From positions 62,001-126,000 of the forward strand of contig CAWDOR010000002.1 of NCBI GenBank assembly GCA_963804045.1: a DNA stretch of 64,000 nt. Direction: 5' to 3'. The position numbers were made by a program, and so were the translations under genes. The notes below the pieces were generated by a model, which saw only the letters and a program-made list of their open reading frames with translations, was not told the origin of the DNA and did not search any database. Numbering within the stretch: the stretch's first letter is position 1; the number at the start of each line of letters is the position of its first letter. Positions 1 through 9,339 of this stretch are shown piece by piece. Source of the stretch: Rhodoblastus sp963804045. GTDB lineage: Bacteria; Pseudomonadota; Alphaproteobacteria; Rhizobiales; Beijerinckiaceae.

Positions 1-974
1 TCCAGCACGCCTTCGGCTGGCCGCTGGATTCGCACACCGGCGGCGGCGCCTTCCTCTATCATATCGAGGACAATCAGGTGGTGGTGGGCTATGTCATCCA
101 CCTCAATTACAAGAATCCGACGCTGTCGCCTTTCGACGAATTCCAGCGTTTCAAAACCCATCCCTATTTCCGCGACACTTTTGTCGGCGGCAAGCGCATC
201 GCCTATGGCGCCCGCGCCTTGACCGAAGGCGGTTGGCAATCGGTGCCGAAGCTGGTTTTCGCCGGCGGCGCGCTGATCGGCTGCGCGGCCGGCTTCATGA
301 ATGTCCCGCGCATCAAGGGCTCGCATAATGCGGTGCTGTCGGGGATCGAGGCGGCGGAAGCCGCCGCTGAGGCTCTCGCCGCGGGCCGCGGCCATGACGA
401 GCTTTCCGCTTACGAAAAGGGCTGGCGCGCCGGACCGATCGGCGCCGATCTCAAGAAAGTGCGCAACGTCAAGCCGCTCTGGTCGAAATTCGGCACGTTC
501 ATCGGCGTTCCCCTGGGCGGGATCGACATGTGGCTCAACAATCTCGCGGGCCTGACGCTGTTTGGCACGCTCAAGCACGGCAAGCCGGATTACGCCACGC
601 TGAAGCCGCTGAGCGAGGTGACGCCAATTGTCTATCCCAAGCCGGATGGCGTGGTCTCCTTCGACAAGCTCTCCTCGGTGTTCCTGTCGAGCACCAATCA
701 CGAGGAAGACCAGCCGATCCATCTGAAGCTGAGCGATCCCTCGATCCCGCTGACGAGCAATCTGCCGCTCTATGGCGAACCGGCCCGGCTTTACTGCCCG
801 GCGGGCGTCTATGAAGTGCTCTATGGCGACGAGGCGGCGAAAACCGATCCGCGTTTCGTCATCAACGCGCAGAATTGCGTCCATTGCAAAACCTGCGACA
901 TCAAGGACCCCGCGCAGAACATCACATGGACCACGCCCGAGGGCGGCGGCGGACCGAATTATCCGAATATGTGA
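1..974 (+). CDS. etfD: Electron transfer flavoprotein-ubiquinone oxidoreductase, 3' part
   Basis: The gene enters from the left edge; the frame is open from base 3, so only about the last 323 codons are present. ETF-QO passes electrons from reduced electron-transfer flavoprotein (fed by acyl-CoA and amine dehydrogenases) to ubiquinone at the inner membrane. The C-terminal 4Fe-4S site is visible: a cysteine in LYCPAGVY followed about 25 residues later by CVHCKTC, then DPAQNITW, the standard ending of the family. The FAD and quinone part lies mostly outside the window. The next gene on the same strand starts 75 bases downstream and appears unrelated. Assignment is firm; the N-terminus cannot be judged. 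Confidence 0.95.
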   Translation, partial: QHAFGWPLDSHTGGGAFLYHIEDNQVVVGYVIHLNYKNPTLSPFDEFQRFKTHPYFRDTFVGGKRIAYGARALTEGGWQSVPKLVFAGGALIGCAAGFMNVPRIKGSHNAVLSGIEAAEAAAEALAAGRGHDELSAYEKGWRAGPIGADLKKVRNVKPLWSKFGTFIGVPLGGIDMWLNNLAGLTLFGTLKHGKPDYATLKPLSEVTPIVYPKPDGVVSFDKLSSVFLSSTNHEEDQPIHLKLSDPSIPLTSNLPLYGEPARLYCPAGVYEVLYGDEAAKTDPRFVINAQNCVHCKTCDIKDPAQNITWTTPEGGGGPNYPNM

Positions 975-1049
975 GACGGCGGCTCAAAGCTTAACCCGGC
1001 ATAAATCGGCTCCGGCTAACGTGACCCTACGTTTGTCGGAGCTTGAACC

Positions 1050-1592
1050 ATGGCCAGTGCGCGCAAGATTGCTCTCCCCCTGATGTTTTTCGCGGCGGGC
1101 TGCGCGCCGGCATTGGCTGGCGGCTATGGCGCGGAATCGAGCTTTCCCTTCGTCGACAATCTTGTGCAATGGGCGAGGCTGGACAATCTCGACGGCGACC
1201 ATCGCGATTTTCTCGGCCTGATCCTGGTCGGCTATAGCCTGGCCTTTGGCTATTTCGCCCATTTGTTTTTGCGCGGGGCCAGTTTCGGCATCGCCGTCAA
1301 CGCGATCATCGCCGTGATCGGCTGTAGTTTGGCGCTGATCGGCCTTGGTCCGCGTTTTGGCCTGTTGTCGCGGCTGTCGGGCAAGACGCAGGAATTTGTC
1401 ATGACCATCGGCGTCGCCGCCGCCGCCGTGCCGATGCTGCTTCTGGCCGTGACGCTGGCGCTCGCCCTGCGCCGCGGCTCGGTGAATCTGTTCTATTTCC
1501 GCATGCGGCGCAGGCAAGACGCCCAGCGCGCCCACCTGGTTCAGGCGGAGCTGCCGCCGCGCATCGCCGACATCGTCAAGAAATCGGCTTAA
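1050..1592 (+). CDS. Small membrane protein of unknown function
   Basis: A 180-residue protein that I do not recognise. It starts with a probable signal or anchor (LPLMFFAAGCAPALAGG) and has three further hydrophobic stretches, around residues 50-72, 78-96 and 112-132, followed by a basic cytoplasmic-type tail (RMRRRQDAQRAH). It is probably an inner-membrane protein with three or four helices. The ATG sits in GAACCATGG with only a weak ribosome site. Its last 17 bases overlap the 3' end of the convergent glutamate-synthase-like gene, so the two transcripts are antisense at their ends. It could be co-transcribed with the ETF-QO gene, but the 75-base gap leaves this open. Confidence 0.6.
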   Translation: MASARKIALPLMFFAAGCAPALAGGYGAESSFPFVDNLVQWARLDNLDGDHRDFLGLILVGYSLAFGYFAHLFLRGASFGIAVNAIIAVIGCSLALIGLGPRFGLLSRLSGKTQEFVMTIGVAAAAVPMLLLAVTLALALRRGSVNLFYFRMRRRQDAQRAHLVQAELPPRIADIVKKSA

Positions 1593-3210
1593 GCGGCGCG
1601 AAACGCGCCGAACTGGCTTTTTCCCACATGGCTCGCAAATGGTCGTCCTGCGCGCCGCGCAGCAATTCGCCGTCTTCCAGCGGCGGATAAAGCTCGGTGA
1701 AACTGGCGACGGCGGTTTCCGACACGCGGCGGCGGAATTGTTCGGGCGCGAACTCATTGGGATGATCGAGGCCTGCCGCCGCAACCAGCTCGGCCAGGCA
1801 ATGCAGCGTGGCCTTGTGATAATTGGCGACCCGGGCGATCTTGTCGGGGACCACCAGAGCGCGGCCGCGCCAGGGATCCTGAGTGGCGACGCCGGTCGGG
1901 CAGGCGTCGGTGTGGCAGGACAGCGACTGGATGCAGCCGACCGAGAACATGAAGCCGCGCGCCGCGTTGCACCAATCGGCGCCCATGGCCATGGCCCGGG
2001 CTATGTCGAAGGCCGTGGTGATCTTGCCGGAGCAGCCGATGCGGATTTTGTCGCGCAAACCGGCGCCGGCCAGGGCGTTATGGACAAAATGCAGGCCCTC
2101 GCGCAGCGGCGTGCCAATATGGTCCATGAATTCTTCCGGCGCGGCGCCGGTGCCGCCTTCCTTGCCGTCGACGACAATGAAATCCGGCGCGGTTCCGCTT
2201 TCCAGCATGGCCTTGACAATGCCGAGGAACTCGACGGGCTGGCCCAGGCAGAATTTGATCCCGACCGGCTTGCCGCCGGAGAGCTGGCGCAATTGGCCGA
2301 TAAAGGCGATCAGTTCGGCCGGCGTGGAAAAGGCGCTATGGGCGGCGGGGGATATGCAGTCCTGACCCAGGGGCACGCCACGAATCGCGGCGATCTCCGG
2401 CGTCACCTTGGCGGCAGGCAAAACGCCGCCATGGCCGGGCTTGGCGCCCTGGCTGAGCTTGATCTCGATCATCTTGATCTGATCTTTCTTGGCGACGTCG
2501 GCGAATTTCTCCGGCGAGAATTTGCCGTCGAGCGTGCGGCAGCCGAAATAGCCGGAGCCGATCTCCCAGATCACGTCGCCGCCTTGCGCCTCGTGATGCG
2601 GCGACAGGCTGCCTTCGCCTGTGTCCTGGGCGAAATTGCCGCGCTTTGCCCCGCCGTTCAGCGCGCGAATGGCGTTGGCGCTGAGCGCGCCGAAACTCAT
2701 GGCGGAAATGTTGAACACCGAGGCCGAATAGGGTTTCTGGCAATCGGGACCGCCGACCGTGACGCGAAAGTCTGGAGGGGATTGCGGGCGCGGCGCGAAA
2801 GAATGCAGCAGCCATTCATAGCCATCGGCATAAGTGGCGAGCTGGGTGCCGAAGGGGCGCTTGTCGAGCTGCATCTTGGCGCGCTGATAGACCAGGGCGC
2901 GGCGGTCGCGGGAAAAGGGCGCGCCATCGGTCTCGCTCTCGAAGAGATATTGGCGGATTTCCGGGCGAATCTCTTCAATCAGGAAGCGCATATGGGCGAG
3001 GATCGGATAATTGCGCAGCACCGAATGGGATTTCTGCGCGAGATCGCCCAGGCCGATGGTGGTGAAAATGCCGAATATGACCAGGGGTATCGCCAACCAG
3101 TCATATTCGCCCCGGTGGAAGGCCATGAACAGCAGCACCGAGACAAAGGCGACAATGCTGAGAATCAGCGCCCAATGGCGCGGCGCGAAAACGGTGGCGA
3201 TCAGGCGCAT
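1576..3210 (-). CDS. FMN-binding glutamate synthase family protein
   Basis: A 544-residue stand-alone protein with the FMN/Fe-S glutamate synthase domain (about residues 130-500), without the glutaminase half of classical GltB. Visible features are MSFGALSANAI, the FMN-region DGKEGGTGAAP, GADWCNAARGFMF and the cysteine cluster CIQSLSCHTDACPTG expected to hold an iron-sulfur cluster. Two hydrophobic segments at the N-terminus (about residues 10-55) suggest membrane attachment. A good ribosome site (GGGAGAG) precedes the ATG. Proteins of this type are annotated as glutamate-synthase-like, but the true substrate of the stand-alone membrane form is not established. It is convergent with the preceding gene. 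Confidence 0.88.
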   Translation of the reverse strand: MRLIATVFAPRHWALILSIVAFVSVLLFMAFHRGEYDWLAIPLVIFGIFTTIGLGDLAQKSHSVLRNYPILAHMRFLIEEIRPEIRQYLFESETDGAPFSRDRRALVYQRAKMQLDKRPFGTQLATYADGYEWLLHSFAPRPQSPPDFRVTVGGPDCQKPYSASVFNISAMSFGALSANAIRALNGGAKRGNFAQDTGEGSLSPHHEAQGGDVIWEIGSGYFGCRTLDGKFSPEKFADVAKKDQIKMIEIKLSQGAKPGHGGVLPAAKVTPEIAAIRGVPLGQDCISPAAHSAFSTPAELIAFIGQLRQLSGGKPVGIKFCLGQPVEFLGIVKAMLESGTAPDFIVVDGKEGGTGAAPEEFMDHIGTPLREGLHFVHNALAGAGLRDKIRIGCSGKITTAFDIARAMAMGADWCNAARGFMFSVGCIQSLSCHTDACPTGVATQDPWRGRALVVPDKIARVANYHKATLHCLAELVAAAGLDHPNEFAPEQFRRRVSETAVASFTELYPPLEDGELLRGAQDDHLRAMWEKASSARFAPLKPIS

Positions 3211-3309
3211 GGCTCTCCCTCGATCCGAAACTCTATGGTCCGGCGGCTTCGGTCTTATAGCGCGATTCCTGCGTGAAGATGACGGCGCATTTCGACGGAG
3301 GCGCCAGCC

Positions 3310-4605
3310 TCAGGCTTTTTGCCCGCGGACCGGGGCGGAGTCTTCCAGCGCCAGACCCGCGAGCAGCCCGACGACGGTCGCGCCAAGCCAATACCAGCCG
3401 GGCATGGTCGGGTCGCCGGTCACTGCGATCAGCTTGGTGACGATCCATTGCGCCGAGCCGCCGAAAATCGTGATCGCCAGGGCGTAATTCAGTCCGAAGG
3501 CCCGCGCCCGGATCGCGCTGGGCAGCAGCTCCAGGAATTGCACGCAGAACACCGAAGCCCCCGCCGAGGTCAGGGCGAGCAGAATATTGCCGAAATAGAG
3601 CCAGAACACCGTCTTATAGGCAGCGATGGCGTAATAGACGGGCATGATGAGCGCGAGCAGGGCCAAGGTGCTGGCGATATAGACGGGCTTGCGTCCGATC
3701 CGGTCGGACCAGCTCGACCAGGCGAGTATGGCGGCGACCGACACCAGGCTCTGCACGGATTGCACGCCGAACGCGGCGAGATCGCTCATGCCGAGAAAAG
3801 TCTTGGCGAAGGTCGTCATATAGAGCGCGCAATAAGTCCCGATGGTGGCGCTGGCGAGCATGAAAAACGTGCAGACCAGGGTGCGGAGAATTTTTGCGCG
3901 CGAGATTTGCGGCTCGGCGGGCTCCGTCGGGTTTTCTTGTGGCGAGGCTTGCGCGGTCAGGGATTCCGGCAGGGCGTGGCGCAGCCAGAAGCCCAGCGGC
4001 AAAGCCAGGACGCCGATGAGAAAGGCGATGCGCCAGCCGTAAAGCTCAAGCTGGCCCTTGTCGAGGCTCAGGCTGAGGCTCACGCCCACCGCCCCCGCCA
4101 GCGCCGCCGAAATGTTCTGGCTGCTCAATTGCCACGAGGTGTAAAGGCCGCGCCGGTCCGCCGGCGCGATCTCCATCAGCAGCGCCGTGGAGGGGCCGAC
4201 CTCGCCGCCGAGGGCGAAACCCTGGACGACGCGCGCCGCGACGAAAATCGCCTGCGACGCCAGGCCCCAGGAGGCCTGCGGCGGCGTCAGGGCCATGACC
4301 AGCATGGACAAGGTGATGGCGGTGAAGCTGACGAGCATGGCCGGCTTGCGTCCGACCCTGTCGCCGAAATGGCCGAAGGCGAAAGCCCCGAGCGGGCGAA
4401 ACAGGAAGCCGACGCCGAAAGTCGCCAACGCCGCCAACAGGCTGCCCAGAGGCGTTTCGGAAGGAAAAAACTGCCGCCCGATCGCGCCGGCGAAAAAGGC
4501 GAAAACGATGAAGTCATAGAATTCGAGCCCATTGCCAAGCGCCACGGCGAGCACGTGGCGCTTGGCGAGGGTGTTTTCCGGCGCGGAATCGGCGATGGAG
4601 GACAA
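3310..4605 (-). CDS. MFS transporter, metabolite:H+ symporter (MHS) type
   Basis: A secondary transporter of the major facilitator superfamily, with the MHS-family signature GNGLEFYDF in helix 1 and the loop motif GHFGDRVGRKPAML between helices 2 and 3. About 12 hydrophobic segments can be traced. MHS members import organic acids or osmolytes with protons; the substrate here cannot be read from sequence. I place the start at a TTG (4605) preceded by GGGAAG, giving 431 residues, the usual family length. A longer frame reaching 4890 would add a low-complexity, non-membrane leader that overlaps the divergent transporter gene. It is transcribed away from the next MFS gene. Confidence 0.85.
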   Translation of the reverse strand: MSSIADSAPENTLAKRHVLAVALGNGLEFYDFIVFAFFAGAIGRQFFPSETPLGSLLAALATFGVGFLFRPLGAFAFGHFGDRVGRKPAMLVSFTAITLSMLVMALTPPQASWGLASQAIFVAARVVQGFALGGEVGPSTALLMEIAPADRRGLYTSWQLSSQNISAALAGAVGVSLSLSLDKGQLELYGWRIAFLIGVLALPLGFWLRHALPESLTAQASPQENPTEPAEPQISRAKILRTLVCTFFMLASATIGTYCALYMTTFAKTFLGMSDLAAFGVQSVQSLVSVAAILAWSSWSDRIGRKPVYIASTLALLALIMPVYYAIAAYKTVFWLYFGNILLALTSAGASVFCVQFLELLPSAIRARAFGLNYALAITIFGGSAQWIVTKLIAVTGDPTMPGWYWLGATVVGLLAGLALEDSAPVRGQKA

Positions 4606-4801
4606 GCGGGCTTCCCAGTGAAAAATGGACCGTGACGACCGCAAGCCTATCAGAAAGCGAATAAATTTGTCGCGCCCGCCCGCGGACCCGGCGTCGCGCC
4701 CCCGGGGAGGCCGCCGGCGCAGGGTCGGTTTTGCCTGGCCGCAAGGACGCGGGCGGCAGGATGAGCTAAATTGCAAGAAATACCGCCCAGGGAGCCGAAA
4801 A

Positions 4802-6007
4802 CTGTCTGCCCTCCGCAAATCGCCCCCCGCCGTGATTCTCGTCGCCGGTTGCCTGATCGCGCTGCTGTCCTTCGGGCCGCGTTCAATCATGGGGCAGTTT
4901 CAACTGCCGATTTTCGCCACGCGCGACTGGGGCGCCGGCCATTTCGCCATAGCCCTGGCTGTCCAGAACCTGCTTTGGGGCCTTGGTCAGCCCTTCGCCG
5001 GGGCGGCGGCCGACCGGTTCGGCGCGCGCCCCGTGCTGATCTTCGGCGGACTGTTTTATGCGCTGGGCCTGGCGGCCATGGCCTATGCGCCCTCCGGCCT
5101 CGGCTTCGATCTTTCCGCCGGCGTGCTGGTCGGGCTCGGCCTGTCGGGCGCCTCGTTCAATCTGGTGCTTGGCGCCTTCGCCAAATTGCTGCCGCCCAGG
5201 CGGCTCTCCTATGCTTTTGGCGCGGCCACGGCGGCGGGTTCCTTTGGCCAGTTCCTGTTCTCGCCGCTGGCGAGCGGGCTGATCGCCGCCCATGGCTGGG
5301 AATTCGCCTGCGTGATTTTCGCCGTCGCGATCCTCGCCATCGTTCCGCTGGCGACGCCGCTCGACACGCCGCGAGGCGATTTCGCCGCATCCGGCGGCCA
5401 GGGGGCCATGTTCCGCCGCGCGGTCGGCCACAAATCCTATGTTTTGCTGGCGACCGCCTTTTTCACTTGCGGCTTCCAGCTCGCCTTCATCACCGTGCAT
5501 TTCCAGCGCTATGTGGTCGAAAGCGGCGTGTCGCCGGAAATAGGCGCCTGGGCTTTCGCTCTGGTCGGCATTTTCAATATTTTCGGCTCGCTGCTGTCCG
5601 GCTGGCTCGGCGGCTTCGCGCCGCGCCGCTATATTCTCGCGGCGATTTATTTCACCCGCTCCATCGCCACCGCGCTGTTCATCCTGTTGCCGGCGAGCGC
5701 GGAATCGACGCTGGTCTTCGCCGCCGTCACCGGCCTGTTGTGGCTGTCCACCGTGCCGCCGACATCTGGCGCGATCAGCCGCATGTTCGGCGCCGGCAGC
5801 CTGTCCATGCTTTACGGCTTCGCCTTCTTCATGCACCAATTGGGCGGTTTCCTCGGCGTGCTGCTCGGGGGCTGGGCGCGGGCCGCGACCGGCTCCTATC
5901 TGCCTGTGTGGATTCTCTCCATCGCGCTTGGCGTGATCTCGGCCCTGCTTTGTCTGCCGGTGGTCGAGCATGAGGTGGAACAGCCCGTCGCCCAGCCAGC
6001 GGAATAG
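4802..6007 (+). CDS. MFS transporter
   Basis: A 12-helix major facilitator permease. The helix 2-3 loop reads PFAGAAADRFGARPV, a normal MFS motif A variant. No ATG lies near the first helix. A CTG at 4802 preceded at seven bases by AGGGAG would give 401 residues, and a GTG at 4832 is the alternative. The open frame reaches back to 4625, but that leader is arginine/proline-rich and unlikely to be translated. The gene heads a same-strand run with an FAH-family hydrolase (8 bases later), a tautomerase and a TetR regulator, so uptake of an aromatic or carboxylic acid used by that pathway is a reasonable guess. Confidence 0.82.
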   Translation: MSALRKSPPAVILVAGCLIALLSFGPRSIMGQFQLPIFATRDWGAGHFAIALAVQNLLWGLGQPFAGAAADRFGARPVLIFGGLFYALGLAAMAYAPSGLGFDLSAGVLVGLGLSGASFNLVLGAFAKLLPPRRLSYAFGAATAAGSFGQFLFSPLASGLIAAHGWEFACVIFAVAILAIVPLATPLDTPRGDFAASGGQGAMFRRAVGHKSYVLLATAFFTCGFQLAFITVHFQRYVVESGVSPEIGAWAFALVGIFNIFGSLLSGWLGGFAPRRYILAAIYFTRSIATALFILLPASAESTLVFAAVTGLLWLSTVPPTSGAISRMFGAGSLSMLYGFAFFMHQLGGFLGVLLGGWARAATGSYLPVWILSIALGVISALLCLPVVEHEVEQPVAQPAE

Positions 6008-6015
6008 GAGCGAAC

Positions 6016-6702
6016 ATGAGCGATTTCGTCATAGCGCGGCCGGCGCGAGCCGCTGTTCCCGTCGCCGGTGGCGGCTTGTTCCCGCTGCGGCGGATTTTCT
6101 GCGTCGGTCAGAATTACGCCGAGCACGCCCGCGAAATGGGTGGCGATCCCAGCCGCAACCCGCCGTTTTTCTTCACCAAGCCGACCGACGCCGTGGTGAT
6201 AAATGGCGCCGAGGCCGCTTATCCCGGCCGGACGGAAAATCTGCATCACGAGATCGAACTGGTCGTGGCCTTGGGGGAGGGCGGCGCCGAAATCCCGGTC
6301 GCCGAAGCCGAGAGCCATATTTTCGGTTATGCGGCCGGACTCGACCTCACCCGCCGCGACCTCCAGGCCGAGGCGAAGAAAGCAGGGCGCCCCTGGGACA
6401 TGGCCAAAGGTTTCGACGCCTCCGCCCCCATCGGCTTGATCCATCCGGCCGCCCTGACCGGCCATCCGCGCGCCGGCCGCATCGCCTTGACCGTCAATGG
6501 CGAAATCCGCCAGCAGGGCGATCTCAAGGACATGACCTGGTCGGTCGCGGAAATCATTTCGATCCTCTCCAGCTATGTGGCGCTGGCGCCGGGCGATCTG
6601 ATTTTTACCGGAACGCCGGCGGGCGTTGGTTCCTTGCGGCGCGGCGAGGTTTTGCGGGGCGCGATCGACGGCGTTGGCGAGGTCGAAACCCGGATCGTCT
6701 GA
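6016..6702 (+). CDS. Fumarylacetoacetate hydrolase (FAH) family protein, fumarylpyruvate-hydrolase-like
   Basis: A 228-residue single-domain FAH enzyme. Such enzymes cleave C-C bonds of fumaryl or acyl pyruvates at the end of aromatic degradation, or decarboxylate oxaloacetate-like acids. Hallmarks seen: FCVGQNYAEHAREMG, the metal-binding HHEIELVVALG, GYAAGLDLTRRDLQ, KGFDASAPIG and PGDLIFTGTPAGVG. Its ribosome site (GGAG) overlaps the stop codon of the MFS gene, so the two are translationally linked. The closest described role by length and motifs is fumarylpyruvate hydrolase of the gentisate pathway, but no dioxygenase or isomerase is adjacent, so the substrate remains an inference. Confidence 0.87.
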   Translation: MSDFVIARPARAAVPVAGGGLFPLRRIFCVGQNYAEHAREMGGDPSRNPPFFFTKPTDAVVINGAEAAYPGRTENLHHEIELVVALGEGGAEIPVAEAESHIFGYAAGLDLTRRDLQAEAKKAGRPWDMAKGFDASAPIGLIHPAALTGHPRAGRIALTVNGEIRQQGDLKDMTWSVAEIISILSSYVALAPGDLIFTGTPAGVGSLRRGEVLRGAIDGVGEVETRIV

Positions 6703-6802
6703 GTTCTGACGGTATGAGTTTGCAAACATGGGTTTGCGCCGCCGTCCTTGATCGAAAATATGTAACGAGTAGTATGTACGCTAAGGTAAACGGAGTTTAG
6801 CC

Positions 6803-7198
6803 ATGCCTTTCGTCCGCATCAGCCTGAAAACGCCTCGCTCGGAAATTCAGCGTCGCGCCATCGCCGACGCCGTTCACACCGCCTTGCAGCAGGCCATTGG
6901 CATTCCCGCGCAGGATCGCTTTCAGATTGTTGAAACGCTCGGCGCCGACATGATCGTCGATCCGCAATTTCTGGACGTCGCGCGCGACGAGGGGGCCATT
7001 TTTGTCGAAATCCACCTGTCCTTCGGCCGCAGCGTCGAAAAGAAACAGGCGCTTTACCGCGCCTTGGCGGAAAATCTGGAGAAACAGGGCGTCGAAAGCC
7101 GCAATGTTTTCGTCCATCTGATCGAAACGAGTTTGGAAAACTGGTCTTTTGGCGAGGGCGTGGCGCAATATGTCGAAAACCCCCCGGCACATGTCTGA
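6803..7198 (+). CDS. Tautomerase family protein
   Basis: A 131-residue protein of the tautomerase/MIF superfamily (larger Tautomerase_2 type). After removal of Met the N-terminal residue is Pro (MPFVRISLKTPRS), the catalytic base of the superfamily. The second beta-alpha-beta unit can be followed through VEIHLSFGRSVEKKQALYRAL. It probably isomerises keto-enol forms of an acid handled by the neighbouring FAH hydrolase. A GGAG ribosome site lies eight bases upstream of the ATG. The 100-base gap before it holds an AT-rich stretch (6755-6790) that could carry a promoter or a site for the TetR protein encoded next. Confidence 0.85.
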   Translation: MPFVRISLKTPRSEIQRRAIADAVHTALQQAIGIPAQDRFQIVETLGADMIVDPQFLDVARDEGAIFVEIHLSFGRSVEKKQALYRALAENLEKQGVESRNVFVHLIETSLENWSFGEGVAQYVENPPAHV

Positions 7199-7772
7199 AC
7201 CGCCGACGCGCGAAAAAATCCTCGCGGCGACCAAGGCGCTGCTCTGGGAGCGCGGCTACGAGGCCATGAGTCCGCGCGACATCATGGCGCGTTCGGGCGC
7301 GGGGCAGGGCAGCCTCTATCATCATTTCGCCGGCAAGCTCGATCTTGCCTGTGTGGCGATCGAATCCATCGCCGAAGAGGAGCGCTCGAGCCTGGCGGAA
7401 ATCTTTTCGCCGGAAAAGCCGCCGCTGGCGCGGGTCGAGGCCTATCTCGCCCGCGAGCGCGAAGCTTTGAGGGGGTGTCGGTTGGCGCGGCTGGCCAATG
7501 AGGCGGCGATGGAGCAGGGCCGGTTCCGCGCCGCCATCGGCGATTTTCTTCAGGAGATCGAAGACCGCCTCGCCGAGGCCCTGGTGGCGGCGCGCGACGC
7601 CGGACAGCTCGCCGCCGGCGTCGATGCGCGGACCTTGGCGGCGATGCTGCTGGCCGTGGTCGAAGGCGGTTATGTCCTGGCGCGCGGCCATTGGGACGCT
7701 GAAAAAATGCGGCAGGCGCTGGATGGCGCCCGCGCCTGCCTCGCGGCGCTCAAAATTCCTAATTGCCGATGA
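7191..7772 (+). CDS. TetR/AcrR family transcriptional regulator
   Basis: A 193-residue repressor-type protein. The N-terminal helix-turn-helix is clear: REKILAATKALLWERGYEAMS, then DIMARSGAGQGSLYHHF and GKLDLACVAI. The C-terminal ligand-binding half is of the short TetR_C type. I use the ATG at 7191, which overlaps the tautomerase stop by eight bases; earlier in-frame starts would overlap more. Location at the end of the MFS-FAH-tautomerase run suggests it regulates that cluster in response to its substrate. Its 3' end overlaps the convergent M48 peptidase gene by 14 bases. Confidence 0.87.
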   Translation: MSEPPTREKILAATKALLWERGYEAMSPRDIMARSGAGQGSLYHHFAGKLDLACVAIESIAEEERSSLAEIFSPEKPPLARVEAYLAREREALRGCRLARLANEAAMEQGRFRAAIGDFLQEIEDRLAEALVAARDAGQLAAGVDARTLAAMLLAVVEGGYVLARGHWDAEKMRQALDGARACLAALKIPNCR

Positions 7773-9246
7773 TCTTGTAGCTGTCGCCGGCTTTCAGCTT
7801 GTTGTCGTCGAGGCCGTTGAGCACCAGGAATTGTTCGAGCTGGTGGTCGGCGACCGCCATTTTCGTCGAGAGCGTGGCGGCGTCGTCATTGGCGCCGGCG
7901 ACCGCGAGGCGGATGCGCAGCGGCGCCGCCAGCTTGGCCTCGTCGGCCGGCATCTGGTGGAATGTGCCGATCGCCGCGTCAAAAGTCTGCCGCGCTTCCG
8001 GCGTCATCGCCCTTATGGCGAAAATGATGCGGTAGAGGTCGTCGCGATAGGCGACCACCGCGACGCGGAAATTCCATTCGCCCGCGCGGGCGTCGGCGAA
8101 CACGGCCTGAAGACCGTTGACCTGTCCGGTCTGGATGGTCGAGGTCAGAAGGCCGTCGATCCAGCCGGAAGTCAGATATTCGCTCAGCGTCTTGTTCTGC
8201 GGCGCGCGCACGCTGTCGAGCCGCAGCGCCTGGCCGCCGCCGTCGGCCACGCCGAGCACGGCCTGGGCTGAGTTTTCCAGGGCAAAACCTTCCGGCGCCT
8301 CGAAGGAAAAGCCAAGACGGGGATGCAGGAATTTGCGGCCGCGCACCGTGCCGTCCTTGGGATCGTCGCCATAGACCATGCCATCGATGGCGGCGAGATA
8401 GGGGGCGCGCGCCGCTTCGCCAATTCCGGGGCCGCCGATCTGCCGCGCCTCGTTCAGCGCGGCGGCGATGCGCTCGGGGGTCGAGGGGTGGCTGGCGAGC
8501 AGGTCGGGCTTGTCGTCTTTCTTCTGCCCGAGGATCTGATCGCGCAATTCGGCGGCGCGGGCCAGCGAATTGAGGAAGCGCGCCGCGCCGAAGGGATCGT
8601 AGCCGGCCTTGGCGGCGCCGCGAATGCCGATCCGGTCCGCCTCCAGTTCTTGCAAACGCGAAAAACTCGCCAGCGACAGGGCGGAATTGGCGCCGATTTG
8701 CTGGCCCTTCTGCCGGCTCTGGATGACGCTGGCGGCGCGGGTGATGACTTCGGCGGTCTTTTCCTGTTCGGCGCGCAAAAAGGCGTGGCGGGAGGTGACA
8801 TGGCCGATCTCATGGGCCATGACCGCGGCGACCTCGGAAGTGTCATTGGCGAGCGCCAGCAGGCCGCGGGTGACGAACAGGTCGCCGGAGGGCAGGGCGA
8901 AGGCGTTGACGACGCCGGAATTGAGCAAGGTGACGCGATAGGGCTGATTCGGCGCATCGCTGGTCTTTTCGCTGGTCTTGGCCAGCTTGACGAGCACTTC
9001 GTTGAGATAATTCTCCGCCTTCGGCCAGCGATAATCGCCGCCATACATGGCGATCAATTTTTTGCGCTCGGCGCTGTCTGGCGTTTCCGCGCCGAGGGTT
9101 TTCGGCGCAGCCGGCGCCGGGGTCTGAGGCTCCGCGACGATTCCCTGACGCTCCAGCGTCGAGCAGCCGGCGAGCAGCCACAGCGCCGCGAGCGACGGTC
9201 CCAGGCCCCAAAGGCCTCGCCTCGTCTTTCGCCGTTCCGCCGCCAT
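7759..9246 (-). CDS. M48 family zinc metallopeptidase, lipoprotein
   Basis: A 495-residue periplasmic peptidase related to BepA/LoiP-type M48 proteins. A lipobox (LWLLAGCS) near residue 25 predicts lipid attachment. The catalytic zinc motif HEIGH is followed by ELEADRIG, which supplies the third ligand. The C-terminal half is a non-catalytic region ending in LKAGDSYKIIGN, which resembles the end of a LysM-like fold. Such proteins degrade or refold misassembled outer-membrane proteins. The ATG at 9246 places the signal sequence at the very start; ATG 9261 would add five residues. Its stop lies inside the end of the convergent TetR gene. Confidence 0.9.
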   Translation of the reverse strand: MAAERRKTRRGLWGLGPSLAALWLLAGCSTLERQGIVAEPQTPAPAAPKTLGAETPDSAERKKLIAMYGGDYRWPKAENYLNEVLVKLAKTSEKTSDAPNQPYRVTLLNSGVVNAFALPSGDLFVTRGLLALANDTSEVAAVMAHEIGHVTSRHAFLRAEQEKTAEVITRAASVIQSRQKGQQIGANSALSLASFSRLQELEADRIGIRGAAKAGYDPFGAARFLNSLARAAELRDQILGQKKDDKPDLLASHPSTPERIAAALNEARQIGGPGIGEAARAPYLAAIDGMVYGDDPKDGTVRGRKFLHPRLGFSFEAPEGFALENSAQAVLGVADGGGQALRLDSVRAPQNKTLSEYLTSGWIDGLLTSTIQTGQVNGLQAVFADARAGEWNFRVAVVAYRDDLYRIIFAIRAMTPEARQTFDAAIGTFHQMPADEAKLAAPLRIRLAVAGANDDAATLSTKMAVADHQLEQFLVLNGLDDNKLKAGDSYKIIGN

Positions 9247-9339
9247 GCCGCGCCGCCCCATATCGGGCGCACGGCCCGTTCTCGCCAAACTCGCCCAAGG
9301 GTGCGCGCGAACGTCACATGCCCAGGACGTCCGCCAGCC

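Noticed and set aside
1639..3276. A 545-codon open frame opposite the glutamate-synthase-like gene
   Set aside because: Antisense shadow; the minus-strand protein has conserved FMN and Fe-S motifs.
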